DNA of 64,000 bases from Xiphydria camelus (GCA_963678675.1 OY783191.1:10486995-10550994); one strand, 5' to 3'; shown: positions 51,627 through 63,003, counted from the first letter of the stretch. Numbers and translations: made by a program. The notes: generated from the letters alone by a model not told the origin.

Positions 51627-53210
51627 CAGGGTGTCCGAAAAGTATGGAAACGGTTGAATATCTCCAAAAGTACGCTTCAGATCGGGAAACGAAAAAAACA
51701 CGTATCCGATATTTTTTTTAAAACTATCAAATGATACCAAGATTGATCCCACACCCCAACCCCTGTGGGTGGGGCAGGGGGAAACTTCAAAATCTTAAAT
51801 AGGAACCCCCACTTTTGATTACATATTCGCATTCTACATTAAAAACTACATAACTTTTATTTGAAACATTTTTTTCGATTCGTGGCAGATGGCGCTATAA
51901 TCGACGAAAATCAATTTTTTCGATTTTTGCAATTGAGAGTCGATTTATTCGATTCTGCAATACAATTGCGATAGAAATTTACATTTTTTATTCTCATACT
52001 TGATATTTTTGTTAAAAATTTAATTTAGTTTTGCAAATTTGAAGTGCAGATGCGTTCTGTACCTGGAATTCCCCGTGACGCACTAAGTTCCGTTAGAGGA
52101 AATAAGCTAATTACTCAAGGATAATCCCTTTCGGAATACATCGAGGTTCGAGGGTTCGGAAAGGCCCGGCAATTAGCGGTACCTGGTTACGTGTACTCAG
52201 GTTAACGGATATCATTAAAACGGACTACTAGTGAAAGAATAGCTACGATTCCCGGAATATACCTTCCGCCTTAGGGCCGGTTTTACCAACACGGTATAAA
52301 CGCGGTATAGCGCTATACTGAGAATATATATAACCAGCAATTATAAGCCTTATGGGTATATTCTCAGTATAGCGCTATACCGCGTTTATACCTGTTGGTA
52401 AAACCGGCCCTTATTATCGCAATTAACCCTTCGTCGCGCTAATACTGATTGCTAGGAACTGATGTCCATACCTGAATCAAGCACCCTGATGGTGAGAGGC
52501 ATGGGGACTCACCTGAATCAAGCACCCCGAAGGGAACAGAAAACTATTACGTCCACGTCGTTGCTTCTGTTGTATTTGCCAGATTTCTAAACGTCTAACG
52601 ATGAAAGTTTTACTGTAAATTCAAATTTGCAAAACTAAATTAAATTTTTAACAAAAATATGCTAAATCCCGGGCCTTTCCGGACCCTCGAACCTGGATGT
52701 ATTCCGAAAGGGATTATCCTTGAGTAATTAGCTTATTTCCTCTAACGGAACTTAGTGCGTCACGGGGAATTCCAGGTACAGAACGCATCTGCACTTCAAA
52801 TTTGCAAAACTAAATTAAATTTTTAACAAAAATATCAAGTATGAGAATAAAAAATGTAAATTTCTATCGCAATTGTATTGCAGAATCGAATAAATCGACT
52901 CTCAATTGCAAAAACCGAAAAAATTGAATTTCGTCGATTATAGCGCCATCTGCCACGAATCGAAAAAAATGTTTCAAATAAAAGTTATGTAGTTTTTAAT
53001 GTAGAATGCGAATATGCAATCAAAAGTGGGGGTTCCTATTTAAGATTTTGAAGCTTCCCCCTGCCCCACCCACAGGGGTTGGGGTGTGGGATCAATCTTG
53101 GTATCATTTGATAGTTTTTAAAAAAATATCAGATACGTGTTTTTTCGTTTCCCGATCTGAAGCGTACTTTTGGAGATATTCAACCGTTTCCATACTTTTC
53201 GGACACCCTG
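51627..53210. mobile_element. 1.58-kb snapback element (CAGGGTGTCCGAAAAGTATG)
   Basis: TA-flanked. Inverted arms of about 545 bp (51627-52175 and 52669-53210) are almost identical, from CAGGGTGTCCGAAAAGTATG to GGAAAGGCCCGG. The 0.5-kb centre contains a further nested palindrome at 52273-52413. No coding. High arm identity suggests gene conversion or recent origin. Confidence 0.88.
52273..52413. mobile_element. 141-bp MITE nested in the snapback centre
   Basis: Arms GGGCCGGTTTTACCAACACG..GTATAGCGCTATACTGAGAA and the inverse, about 55 bp each. Compact palindromic MITE. Confidence 0.78.
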
Positions 53211-53231
53211 TAGATAGTTCTGACAGTTATA

Positions 53232-53995
53232 CAGGGTGGACCAGGTTAAACGTCTTTTTTTTATATGTGATAGAACAACAACAAAAAAGTAGACATAAGA
53301 AAATTTTTTCAAAAATGTTTCCTAACAAAGATACAGGGTGTCAAAGTTTCGAAAAAAATGGTTTTCTCATCATAACTTCTAAACTACTTGATCGATTTCC
53401 ATGAAATTTCGCACACAGACTAATGTAGAACAGCTCAAAGCAATAATTAAATAATTTTTAAAAATTCTCCAGTGGCGTAGATACTAGGGGCCCCCCCTCC
53501 CCCCCCCTTTCCCCCTCCCAATCTTCGGTGCCACTGGATATTTTGCAAAGAAAATTTAATTATTGGATTCCTCGTTTAATTTAAAGAAAAAAATCACCCT
53601 TGCAAATTTTTGATTTGTAACTTCGTTTTTGAGATTTTTTTCTTTAAATTAAACGGGAAATCCAATAATTTAATTTTCTTTGCAAAATATCCAGTGGCGC
53701 CGAAGATTGGGAGGGGGAAAGGGGGGTACCGGCCCCTAGTATCTACGCCACTGGAGAATTTTTAAAAATTATTTAATTATTGCTTTGAGCTGTTCTACAT
53801 TAGTCTGTGTGCGAAATTTCATGGAAATCGATCAAGTAGTTTAGAAGTTATGATGAGAAAACCATTTTTTTTCGAAACTTTGACACCCTGTATCTGTTAG
53901 GAAACATTTTTGAAACAAATTTTCTTATGAAAGTCTACTTTTTGTTGTTGTTCTATCACATATAAAAAAAATGACGTTTAACCTGGTCCACCCTG
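53232..53995. mobile_element. MITE family D, copy 3
   Basis: TA-flanked with ends CAGGGTGGACCAGGTTAAAC and the inverse, 764 bp. The AGTGGCGCCGAAGATTGGGA block and its inverse are centred near 53500 and 53700 with C/G runs. Confidence 0.88.
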
Positions 53996-55858
53996 TATAA
54001 CCGAAACGTTTGTAAAACTATTAATTCTATTACTATAAGAAGGGAATAAATATTATAGTTATATTTTTGGAATATCATAGTGTTATGTTCACCGAAATTA
54101 GTAACAGAACTGATATTGCTAATAGAAGTACGCGATTTTGTATATGGAACTCTCTATTTCTAGCTTTCTATTATATTGAAATAGGAATCATACTTTTTTT
54201 TCCAGTGCATAGAAAGCTATGAAAACATCGTCAGACAAGCGCGTTGCATTGCCAAATACGAGTACGTATGTACAATAGTTGCTGTACTGCATTCTTTTAA
54301 GTGATTATTTTGGAAAATTGTATATTGAATAAAATACTCATTTTATTCAATGGTATTCTCTCTATTTCTTTTCACACGTAAGGTTTCTTTCATCTGTTTT
54401 AACACTTTTAACTTAAATTGTTTGCTACCACTAAAATATACTCGTAAGGTGCTTTGATTTCTTCCTTATTTTAACGGTTCTCGAGACTGTGACAAGATGT
54501 CCAACAATCATGGACATCATTGAAATATCATGGAATTTTCTTCAGTAGTCGAAATATCATGAAACTATGGAAAGATTTATTGATTATAATTCATTAACGC
54601 TTCATTTTATTTTTTGAAGATTTACAAATTTTTGCAAATCACATTTTACTCACATTGTCGGCTAAATATGTTAACCTACTAACTCACATGAAGTCAAGTT
54701 TTCAGGAGAGAGAAAAAACTGTCTTGATCAATTCAAAAGTGTTTATATGACAATGAATTTTAACACAATAGTTGTCAGTATTTGCTTAACCTTTTTTAAA
54801 ATAAAATGTTTGTAAATTATTTTTAGTTTAATTTCTACAGCCGTAAAATGGAGTTAGCAGTTTCGAAAATTCTATTAAGGAATACAAATCAGGAGATATA
54901 GCAGTATTTCTATTAACTCAACCAGTAATGGCACTGAACAAAAACTCAAAATAACAAATTAAAAATAAAAGCAAATTCTTAAAATAATTTCAGTAATTTC
55001 TATATGAACATTTTCAACGACTTGATAATTATTTACGGTCACAATGTTTTTGACATCTTCATTCGAATTGTTATTACTTCCTTTGTTCCTTTGTTCGTCA
55101 TGACATAATATGTTAAATTAAAAAATTGTTTAAACTATGCAAACATTAAACATTTTTTGTTTGCCATATTGCGCTTAAATTATATTTCCATGAAGAGATA
55201 CAATTAGTTAGACCCCATTTATATAAAGCAACCAAGTTCTAAAAATAGTTAGGTACCTAAACTACTTTTCGATAAACCCGTTACGAAAGATTTTCTTTTA
55301 ATCCTTTCAAAGTAAAGTAAAAGTTTCTTCACGAATTATAATAAAAGTAAAATAATGAAAACCTGTTATATCCTTCTATGTATTTAAAGGGCACGAAATG
55401 AATTCATATAAATTATGATATAAGAGATTTAATATTACCTTTTTTTAGTAAAACAGCACAGAGAAACAAAAAAACTAACGGTAAATAGGAAAAAACAAAG
55501 AACTTCTAGAGTCAAAATAACACGTATACATCTGTTGCCTACAATTAGCGGGAGATAGCAGCATTTCCTTGCGCATCGTACAATACGAAGTTAGCTGGTT
55601 TACGTGCGTTATAAAATAAGCCATTTCTACGCAGAATAGGAAGTTAAGTGGTTTACAGGTCGATGCAAGACGCCATCTAGTTGCCGAATATAAAAAAATT
55701 TCAAAATCGTAAAATATGGAGTTAGCAGGTTAACACATTTAGCCGACGATATGCAATTAATTTATGTTCCGAAATAAGAAAAATCACGGTAAAAACAAAA
55801 ATTAATTTCTATTTTACCTGAAAATTCTATATAAAGAATTCTACCTATGAAATTATAG
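53996..55858. other. Intron interval, no gene seen
   Basis: Long AT-rich interval. Apart from the 54206 splice-like segment, nothing is supported. Confidence 0.45.
54206..54261 (+). CDS. Candidate 56-nt exon, unknown
   Basis: The acceptor ACTTTTTTTTCCAG and the donor GTACGT bracket 56 nt open in one frame (CIESYENIVRQARCIAKYE). The splice sites are strong, but the phase does not fit the open phase-1 laminin junction at 40077 (that frame hits TGA). It shows no LE cysteine pattern. May be an exon of another transcript or chance. Confidence 0.15.
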
Positions 55859-56220
55859 CCCATGTAGGAATTGCCGATAGCATTACAGTACTACCACTGA
55901 GCCAACCAATAGCCCAGTCGTAATAACCGATACTTGGCACTAATAATTGGCTCAGTATTAGGCCAATATTGACAAGAAGACAGATCCAGTAATGGAATTG
56001 TAGTTTTGTCGAGAGTTGTTTTTTCACCGGCGAAATGACCGGCCCGACACTGGCACCGTGGACGGGCCAACATTGGAACTGTAGTTTCGCCAAGAGTCGT
56101 TTCTGTACCGGCGAAATGACCAGCCCGATTCTAGCACCGCGAACGGGCCAACACTGGAACTGTACACCCGTGGCCACGGATTCTGTCGCTGGTGACTTTT
56201 TAAAATGCGATTTTTAAACG

Positions 56221-56435
56221 TACACCCAGGGACACGGCATCTGTCGCTGGTGACTTTTCTTAAACGTTATTTTTAAACGTACTAACCAATGAATAATTAA
56301 TTCTCATGCGCTCATTAGCTACGGTGGCGTCTACTCTCGTTAATGAAAGCATGAGGATTATTAATTATTGGTTAGTACGTTTAAAAATAACGTTTAAAAA
56401 AGTCACCAGCGACAGATACCGTGTCCCCGGGTGTA
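56221..56435. mobile_element. 215-bp palindromic MITE (CTGTCGCTGGTGAC), copy 1
   Basis: ACACCCAGGGACACGGCATC and CTGTCGCTGGTGAC pair with GTCACCAGCGACAG and ACCGTGTCCCCGGGTGT. Inner arms TTAAACGTACTAACCAATGA and the inverse. Confidence 0.75.
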
Positions 56436-56579
56436 CCAGCTAATGAACGATTAAATCTCATACTTTCATTAGCTACAGCGACGCTTGCCCTGGCTAATGA
56501 AAGCATGATAATTAATTATTCATCGGTTGGTATGTTTAAATACGACATTTTGAAAAGTCACCGGCAAACACTTGAACTG

Positions 56580-56794
56580 TACACCCGGGCTCACGGAATC
56601 TGTCGCTGGTGACTTTTTTTAAATGTTATTTTTAAACGTACTAACCAATGATTAATCAATCCTCGTGCTTTCATTAACGAGAGTAGACGTCACCGTAGCT
56701 AATGAGGGCATGAGAATTAATTGTTCACTGGTTAGTACGTTTAAAAATAAGGTTTAAAAAAAGTCACCAGCGACAGATTTCGTGAGCACGGGTG
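56580..56794. mobile_element. 215-bp palindromic MITE (CTGTCGCTGGTGAC), copy 2
   Basis: Same architecture as 56221-56435, with ends ACACCCGGGCTCACGG and the inverse. A half copy lies at 56160-56215. Confidence 0.75.
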
Positions 56795-57018
56795 TAGTTT
56801 CGCCGAGAGTCATTTCTGCACCGGCGAAACGAGCAACCCGATACCGGCGCCACGAACGGGCCAATACCGGAACTGTGGTTACACCGAGAGTCATTCGACA
56901 ACCGTCAAAACGACTAATCCGATACTGGTATGTTCCCAGAGACAGAATATCTGCCCGACTTGAACATAGGCTTCCCATGTATGATTGCATCTCTATGATT
57001 GCAATTTTGTTCCTGAGT

Positions 57019-57243
57019 TTACACCTGCGTTCAATGATTCTGATCGATCCGCTTTGGGTGACGGTACTTCAATCGAATCGACCATAGCTAAAAGATTCGA
57101 GTAAGGCTTAGTGTTTTGACACGAAGGCTAAATTTGATTAGTGCTTAATGGCAAAACAAGCTCATACTGCTCTATTACGATCCACTCAATTGAAGTACTG
57201 TCACCCAAAGCGGGTCGATCGGAATCATTGACTGCAGGTTTAC
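57019..57243. mobile_element. MITE family A, copy 4
   Basis: ACACCTGCGTTCAATGATTC to GAATCATTGACTGCAGGTTT, with the shared GACGGTACTTC centre. Confidence 0.8.
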
Positions 57244-57701
57244 ATACATATGTACGATGGATCGGCCGACCTCCGAACTTCGAGTTTCGTAGAAAGTCGA
57301 TTGTATACTGACGAAACAACTCGTCCGAGACTTGCTCCATAAACGGGCCAATATTCTCACTTTTTTTCGCCAATAACCATAAGTAAAGATGAAAAATAAT
57401 CGGTTGTTATAAAGAATATTAACGTAATACATGAAACAATATTTTTTTTGTATAAAATAATTGTAAAAACAGTCATCTATGGAAATGTCTACGTGTAACT
57501 TATGCATGTATAAGTAAGTCTTCGATTTATCAAATCTCAAGGTATTTGGTTTGTCATACCTTGAATCCATACGGTTAGAAGTATCAACTATGTTACAAGT
57601 TCATCGACGATTTCTGTAAGGAATATCCAAGAGTTCATCAAGTCATGGCATTCTTACCACGTTCCCTGCCAGACCGTTTTTTTGAAGACTCCCTTCACGC
57701 C

Positions 57702-57725
57702 GCGTGGGGCGTATACGCCCCACGC
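57702..57725. repeat. 24-bp perfect palindrome
   Basis: GCGTGGGGCGTA followed by its exact complement TACGCCCCACGC. The related words CCCCACGCGGCG (about 26729) and GCGTGAGACGTATACGACCC (about 26430) occur elsewhere in the window. It lies in a candidate TTAA-type MITE (about 57653-57918) with ends similar to ACCCGTTCGCTGC. Confidence 0.8.
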
Positions 57726-57922
57726 TTTACAATTATTGTATTGTCTTGTTTCTGGCGTATGCCTTGCAATGAACACTATCGATGCGGATGACGCCTGATG
57801 GCGTCAACGTACTCCCCCACTCTGTGCGAATGTCGCTATAAGGCGTCATCCCCAATATTTAAATGCTTTAACAAAATATTCCTTCCGCACAGAAGAAAGG
57901 TCATCCGCAGCGAACGGGTTAA

Positions 57923-58135
57923 CACGTTGACTGCCGACAGTGCGCAGACAGACGTTTATAAGTGTTGTAACGACTCACGTGAGAATTTTTTCAAAAATCC
58001 TATTCTTTACTAACTTATGTGCAAAAATACTTTACTAAATTATGTGCAAATGTAAAATTCTAGGTCTAATAGACCGAGACGGCCTGCGCGGAAACTTTTT
58101 TCTCGGTCATATAGACCGAGACGGCAGTGAACGTG
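57923..58135. mobile_element. piggyBac-type MITE
   Basis: 213 bp between TTAA sites (57919-57922 and 58136-58139). TIRs CACGTTGACTGCCG and CGGCAGTGAACGTG. TTAA target plus the CACGTT-ACTGCC start is typical of piggyBac-mobilised MITEs. Confidence 0.85.
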
Positions 58136-58666
58136 TTAAGGTCTGTCACATCGTTATCTATCATCTCACCATAGTGAAAATAAAATCTAAAATGCCCGGG
58201 TTCCCCAACATAAAAGGTTCGAATCCAACCTGCATTTTTATTTATTTTTTCTAAATATACCTCTCTTAGGGCTATTATTATTTTTCCTCGTCAGAGTCTG
58301 ATTACAAATAAAGACAAATGATCAGCCCCCTATTAGGGCCGGAAAAGAGTTTCTACACGGGAATTCTCGAAAGTCAGTATCGAGCAAGTCTTGTAACATT
58401 AACCCATTCTGATCACTAAGATTATTCAGCCAGTATTGTATAAGACTGTTCCACCGGTATCAAACAGTAATATCGTGCCAATATTTGAAACAAATATCGG
58501 GCCAAGTCTGAAAGTTAGTATTGACCTGGCCTTAACAACTAGCGTCGGCCCGATCTGATTACAAAGAATATTTGCCCAGTATTGGCTACGGAGTATTATG
58601 CTAATATCGAGTCTCGTTTGCCGATATTGGCCCAATGCTGGGCCGATTGTCAATTCCTACATAGGA

Positions 58667-59605
58667 GGGGGCCTTCCATTCCAAGCAGATACACTTATGG
58701 TCATCGATTTTGACATTCTTCTGGATTTCGGTTCCTTGGGACACTGTATCCAAAAGGATATATAATAAATTTGAATAATTTAGGAGATTTTTGAATTCAA
58801 AGCTTAGATTGAAGACATGTTTAGTCTTATTGAATAAAATTTTATATATCTTGGACCCTTCCACAGATAGAAAGGTAAATCAGAAGTGTTTTTTTTGTCA
58901 AAGATACCGCCTTTTCACTGATTAAATTTTCTGTTTGATAAAGAAATTAATTACTCATGAAAATTAACAAAAGAGGGAAAAATCCTATTTTCCAACTCGA
59001 TTGAGAAGAATACTCAAAATGTAACTAGAAGTATCTTAAAGTACAATAAACATATCACATCGTTTTCATTGAATTGATTAATTATACAATTGATTTTGAC
59101 AACTGCCGCTTAATATAAATTGAAAGATCGAACAAGAGGACAGTTTGAATAAGCAAGTGTAGGTCGATGTTTCCATAGCTCTCTTTATAAATTATTTAAG
59201 AAATATTAGAGGCTGAAACTTATAAAACCTACTTTTAAATATTCGACCATTTTGATTTTATGATTCAAAATTGGGCTAACAATTAGGAACGTCGCTCGAA
59301 AATTGATAGTTTCTATACATTGTTTTGTTTATCTTTTTTGATACCTCGGAGAAGAAAAATGTATAGGATGTCATTTAAACTAGACTATATGATGGGAAAA
59401 ATGCGATCTTCTCGAACTCTCTACGATTCCTTACCTTCCTTATTCCTTTAATTCACACCTACATGAACCCATTCATCCATTAATTTACTTGATCCTAATT
59501 GTATAATATTTAGATCGATTTTTCGTCTCTGTTGACTGGCCTAAATTTTATCGTGCAGCGAAAACGACGCCCGGATAAGCTACACGCATTGACGCATTCT
59601 ATCAA
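58667..59605. other. Intron interval, no gene seen
   Basis: AT-rich. No gene or clear element. Confidence 0.45.
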
Positions 59606-59853
59606 TACCACATGTCCGAGCCCAAACCGCTCAAGCGCTGATACCTATGGCCGATAACTTGAAATTTGTCTTCGGCTTCGGTTTGCCGACGGTTGAAAAT
59701 TTGATAGTTAGAGATGGCTTGAGAAGAGTGCGCTGTGTGTACTGCGTGAGAGCGAAAAGTGTAAAACGTCTGATTTCTCGATAGCTGTCAATTCGAGAGA
59801 TCGAAGTATTGAATAATAGACGAAACACTTCGATCCCCCTCGGACATGCGGTA
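59606..59853. mobile_element. Family B palindrome, one arm largely deleted
   Basis: The left arm is complete (TACCACATGTCCGAGCCC through GAGATCGAAGTATTGAATAA). It then jumps from CACTTCGATCCCC directly to CTCGGACATGCGGTA. The deletion removed about 180 bp of the right arm and kept both termini. A short (ATA)n run follows at 59860-59877. Confidence 0.8.
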
Positions 59854-59879
59854 GGCTCCATAATAATAATAATAATAGA

Positions 59880-60600
59880 CTCGAGCGAGCGAAAGACGCT
59901 TTCGGTGGCGAGCAGCCTCGTCCACCAGAAACTTTATTGCAGCGACTCTGGTACTAACGAGGCCCTCGGCGCGCGCTGCAATCGCTTCGATTCTTTATTT
60001 CTTTGAAAATTGCGCGGGCGGTTTGCCGCGTGCCGATGTGCCGGATAACATCGACTCCTTCGAAACTTATCTCGGCCGAGACTATAACAATGAATGTGAA
60101 CGAAGGAATACGGAGGAAGAATGCACGATGACTAGCACTTACTTCTATTTCTCTCGCTATGTTCATCTTGAAAGAAGTATCTTAGCTGTACCTTTACCTT
60201 GTATAATGAAAACTGATCTTTATTGTGACACATGAAACTTCAATGTTTAAGATAGGTTTATTTTCGAAAATTTTCCCAGATTTTCTACACCGCAAATTTC
60301 ATTACCACAGCGCGATCAACGAGAAGATCTTTAACTCGGCTTCTTCGCGAATCTGGATTTGATTGAGAGCCACGTGGGTGTTTTGCCGCATACCGCCGTG
60401 CCTGATTACGGATCGAGTCCTTTGTGGATTATCCGAACAAGTTTCCGTAAACAGACGAAGGAATTTGGAGGAAGGATATATTGGTGTAGTTTCTTACGTA
60501 TTTTGATGATCTCTATAGACGTCGAAGTAAAGCACATGCTCTTTTTTGAGCCGGCAGAAGCTTTCGACGTTTCGAGTTGAATCGGGGCGACCGTAAAAAT
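59880..60600. other. Diverged direct duplication, unknown
   Basis: The segments around 60010-60125 (GTTTTGCCGC-like, CGAAGGAATACGGAGGAAGA) and 60370-60480 (GACGAAGGAATTTGGAGGAA) are similar over about 110 bp and 355-360 bp apart. GC is higher than in the neighbouring intron. Short open frames exist, none recognisable. Confidence 0.35.
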
Positions 60601-60689
60601 TCGTGATGAGCGCTATCCATTCCCGTCACCATATCGGAGAGATTCTGTTTATAAATTTATACTACCTGTTTGATTTTTATCTCATTATA

Positions 60690-61150
60690 CAGGGTGATTC
60701 AGAAATAAGTGGCACAAATTTAATATGTCATAGATCTTGTCGAAATATGAAAAAAAGTTAAACAAAATTTTTTTCTACGCCTCACCGTTTAGAATATACA
60801 GGGTCTTAAAATTGAATGTTTTAAAAAGTTTTTCAATAATATCTTTTGATGGGCGCAAAACAATTTTTCGAAATTTGGTATACAGAGGTTTCTTGGGACA
60901 AGGAATCGAAATTTGTTGACCTTTTTGTTGAATGTTGTAGAGGGCGCCACATGCAAGCCTTAATGTTATTACAAATGTCTCAACTTTTTTGTGCTACACT
61001 GTATGTGACTTTTGACGAAATAAATTTCTTCTTAAAACCTTTTAACACCAAAAACGCGCACTTGTTTTATTTCGATAAATCCATTCGTTTTCAAGATATT
61101 TGCAGTTTACTCTGTCGCAGGATACTAAAATGCGTGTGAAATTTGTCCCA
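60690..61150. mobile_element. Truncated element with CAGGGTGATTCAGAAATAAG end
   Basis: One TA-flanked CAGGGTG-type end at 60690. No matching inverse was found to the right; similarity to the usual internal sequence of these MITEs cannot be checked. A second internal ACAGGGTCTTAAAATT is at about 60799. Confidence 0.5.
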
Positions 61151-61599
61151 GACTTAGAGGTGTTAAATAAAAAAAAAGTTATTTAAGTCATAAATGCATA
61201 CAGTTATTAAATTTTATGTATATTAATTAAGGCTTAAGCATTAAGATTACATATAATGGTAGATTCCTCGATTATTAAAGAAAATTAATTCATGAAGTAA
61301 AACTGTCTCTGCCAATAATCAAAATGATGTGATATTTACACTCTTTTGAATGTTTGCTTTATAATTAAATGAACATTCTTTTTAAACGTTTTTCTCCAGT
61401 TTCAGGCATATTTAAGTTTAGAAAATATTAAATCTTTTTCAAAGTATGTTTACAAAATGTTAAATAAAACGTATCTTTTTTCAGAGTTTGGTAATACTAT
61501 ATACCTGTGTAACCTAAATTACACTGATTAAAATTAATGCACAAAAAAGAAACGTAATCAACTTCGATAAAATATAAAATTAAATGTATCATTTTATTT

Positions 61600-61860
61600 T
61601 GTGAATGATTCTTACGGCGGTTTTTCTATCACTGTCCGTTCAAGTAATGAATGACCGTTCGCTTTCTCTATCGAACGCGGTTCGTGCGCACGCATGCGCG
61701 TTGCCTTCCTGTGCAATCGAGTCCGGGTACTCTTCAACGTCTGTCCTTATGTCAGTTCTCGTGATGTTCGTGGAGATTCCGCATTGCGATCTTGATCAGT
61801 CGCACGACGCTGCCGACTAAGAATCTCGATAAACGTCCACGTATAATCCGGACACGGCTC
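61600..61860. other. GC-richer island, unknown
   Basis: 261 bp of clearly higher GC than the flanks, with an open plus frame of 71 codons (MILTAVFLSLSVQVMNDRSL, to TAA at 61818). No domain recognised and no strong splice sites. The flanks 61151-61599 are AT-rich with nothing supported. Could be an unrecognised exon or element piece. Confidence 0.25.
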
Positions 61861-62027
61861 CATCTATGAAAATAAAATGCAAATGTATTTACACAGACAG
61901 GTAGATGAATATACAAATGCATACGGGGTAGAAACTAATCCGCAATGTATACAGGATTAGGAGGACAGATAATGCAATCCATTTAAACTAGAAAAACTAT
62001 CTACTAAACCTGCTCAAATCCTTTAAA

Positions 62028-62760
62028 ATGGAAAATTGTAAACCACTGAGAACCCCTATGGACGCAAACCCCAAACTTACTACTGAAGAAGAAGACGAGG
62101 ACCCTTCTATTGCTGAACACAAACCGATTCGTCAACTAATTGGATGCTTGATGTACGTAATGCTGGGAACTCGTCCTGATCTGAGTGCTTCTGTAAATTC
62201 TTGTAGTTGTCTTCAGAGTAAACTTACTATCGACCTCTGGAAAGCTCTTAAAAGAATATTAAGATTCATAAAAGGGACAATCGACTATGAACTGGTTCTT
62301 GAGAAAAACGAAACCAGACTGGTTGAGTATGCTGACGCCGATTGGGCTGGTGATAAAAGTGACAGAAAATCTACCATAAGATTCATGTTCAAAGTATTTG
62401 GAGGAACAATATCCTGGACTACAAGAAAACAGCGTACTGGAGCAACATCCTCAACAGAGGCTCAGTTCGTAGCTTTAGCCGAATCAGCCAGAGAAGGAAT
62501 ATGGCTATCAAACCTCTTAGAAGAACTCGGTTTTCCCAAAACCATATTCACCATTTTTGAAGACCACTAATGCTGCATAAAACTCGCCATAAAATGGGAA
62601 CATAAACGCCTCAAACACATCGACGTAAAATACAATTTTTTTTCGCAAATTGGTAAATGAGAAACTATGCTGAATGAATATATTAGCTCAACTGAACAAG
62701 TTGCGGACAAACTGAAAAAAAATCTAAAAGGCGACAAATTTGTAAGACTGAGTTTTAACC
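62028..62760 (+). pseudogene. Copia pol C-terminal (RNase H) remnant
   Basis: MENCKPLRTPMDANPKLTTE, RQLIGCLMYVMLGTRPDLSA, LKRILRFIKGTIDYELVLEK, EYADADWAGDKSDRKSTI, GGTISWTTRKQRTGATSSTE and QFVALAESAREGIWLSNLLE are the standard copia connection/RNase H blocks. The A-D-W-A-G-D Asp and SSTEAQFVALAES Glu are present. It stops at TAA 62568; the frame is then broken, but CCIKLAIKW..HKRLKHIDVKY is still legible, with further decay to 62760. Confidence 0.88.
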
Positions 62761-62824
62761 TAGGATTAAGACAAATGTAAACTCTTTGTAAAGTTTCTGT
62801 CTTGGACCTTCGATTGAGGAGTGG

Positions 62825-63003
62825 TGTTGTGGTAAATCAAAGTCCCTAAGATTGGCAAGACTGAGAGAATTCTCTCTCTCCCAACTGGGTTGCTACCGTT
62901 CGTGTGTGCTCTCTCGTTAAATTATAACTTCAATAAATGTTTCGTATGTGTTCGTTGGGTCAAGTTCGTTTTTTGGTCCCACCTGAACAGAAAGATTATA
63001 ACA
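62825..63003 (+). repeat. Copia 3' LTR
   Basis: 179 bp beginning TGTTGTGGTAAATC and ending TTATAACA, i.e. TG...CA with TGTT/AACA short inverted ends, directly after the polypurine tract. It contains AATAAA (about 62934), a plausible polyadenylation signal. Confidence 0.75.

Larger units (their letters stand above)
55859..58666. mobile_element. 2.8-kb element with CCCATGTAGGAATTG ends
   Basis: TIRs CCCATGTAGGAATTG and CAATTCCTACATAGG. Subterminal zones repeat GGCCCAATATTGGC-like words (55900-56160, 56830-56960, 58430-58645). This end-plus-subterminal design matches the 8422-10072 element (CCCGTGTGGAAAT, CCCAATTGGG), so both may be related. The interior hosts other MITEs: two palindromes, MITE A copy 4 and TTAA MITEs. 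No transposase is seen. Confidence 0.6.
61990..63003 (+). mobile_element. Copia LTR retrotransposon, 3' end
   Basis: The 3' part of pol (RNase H) followed by a polypurine tract (GAGGAGTGG at about 62816-62824) and a 3' LTR. The 5' part of the element is absent from the window, so this is a truncated copy. Confidence 0.85.

Noticed and set aside
58190..58250. tRNA from the GGTTCGAATCC box
   Set aside because: A B-box-like word is present but no A box or closing stems are found at the right distance.
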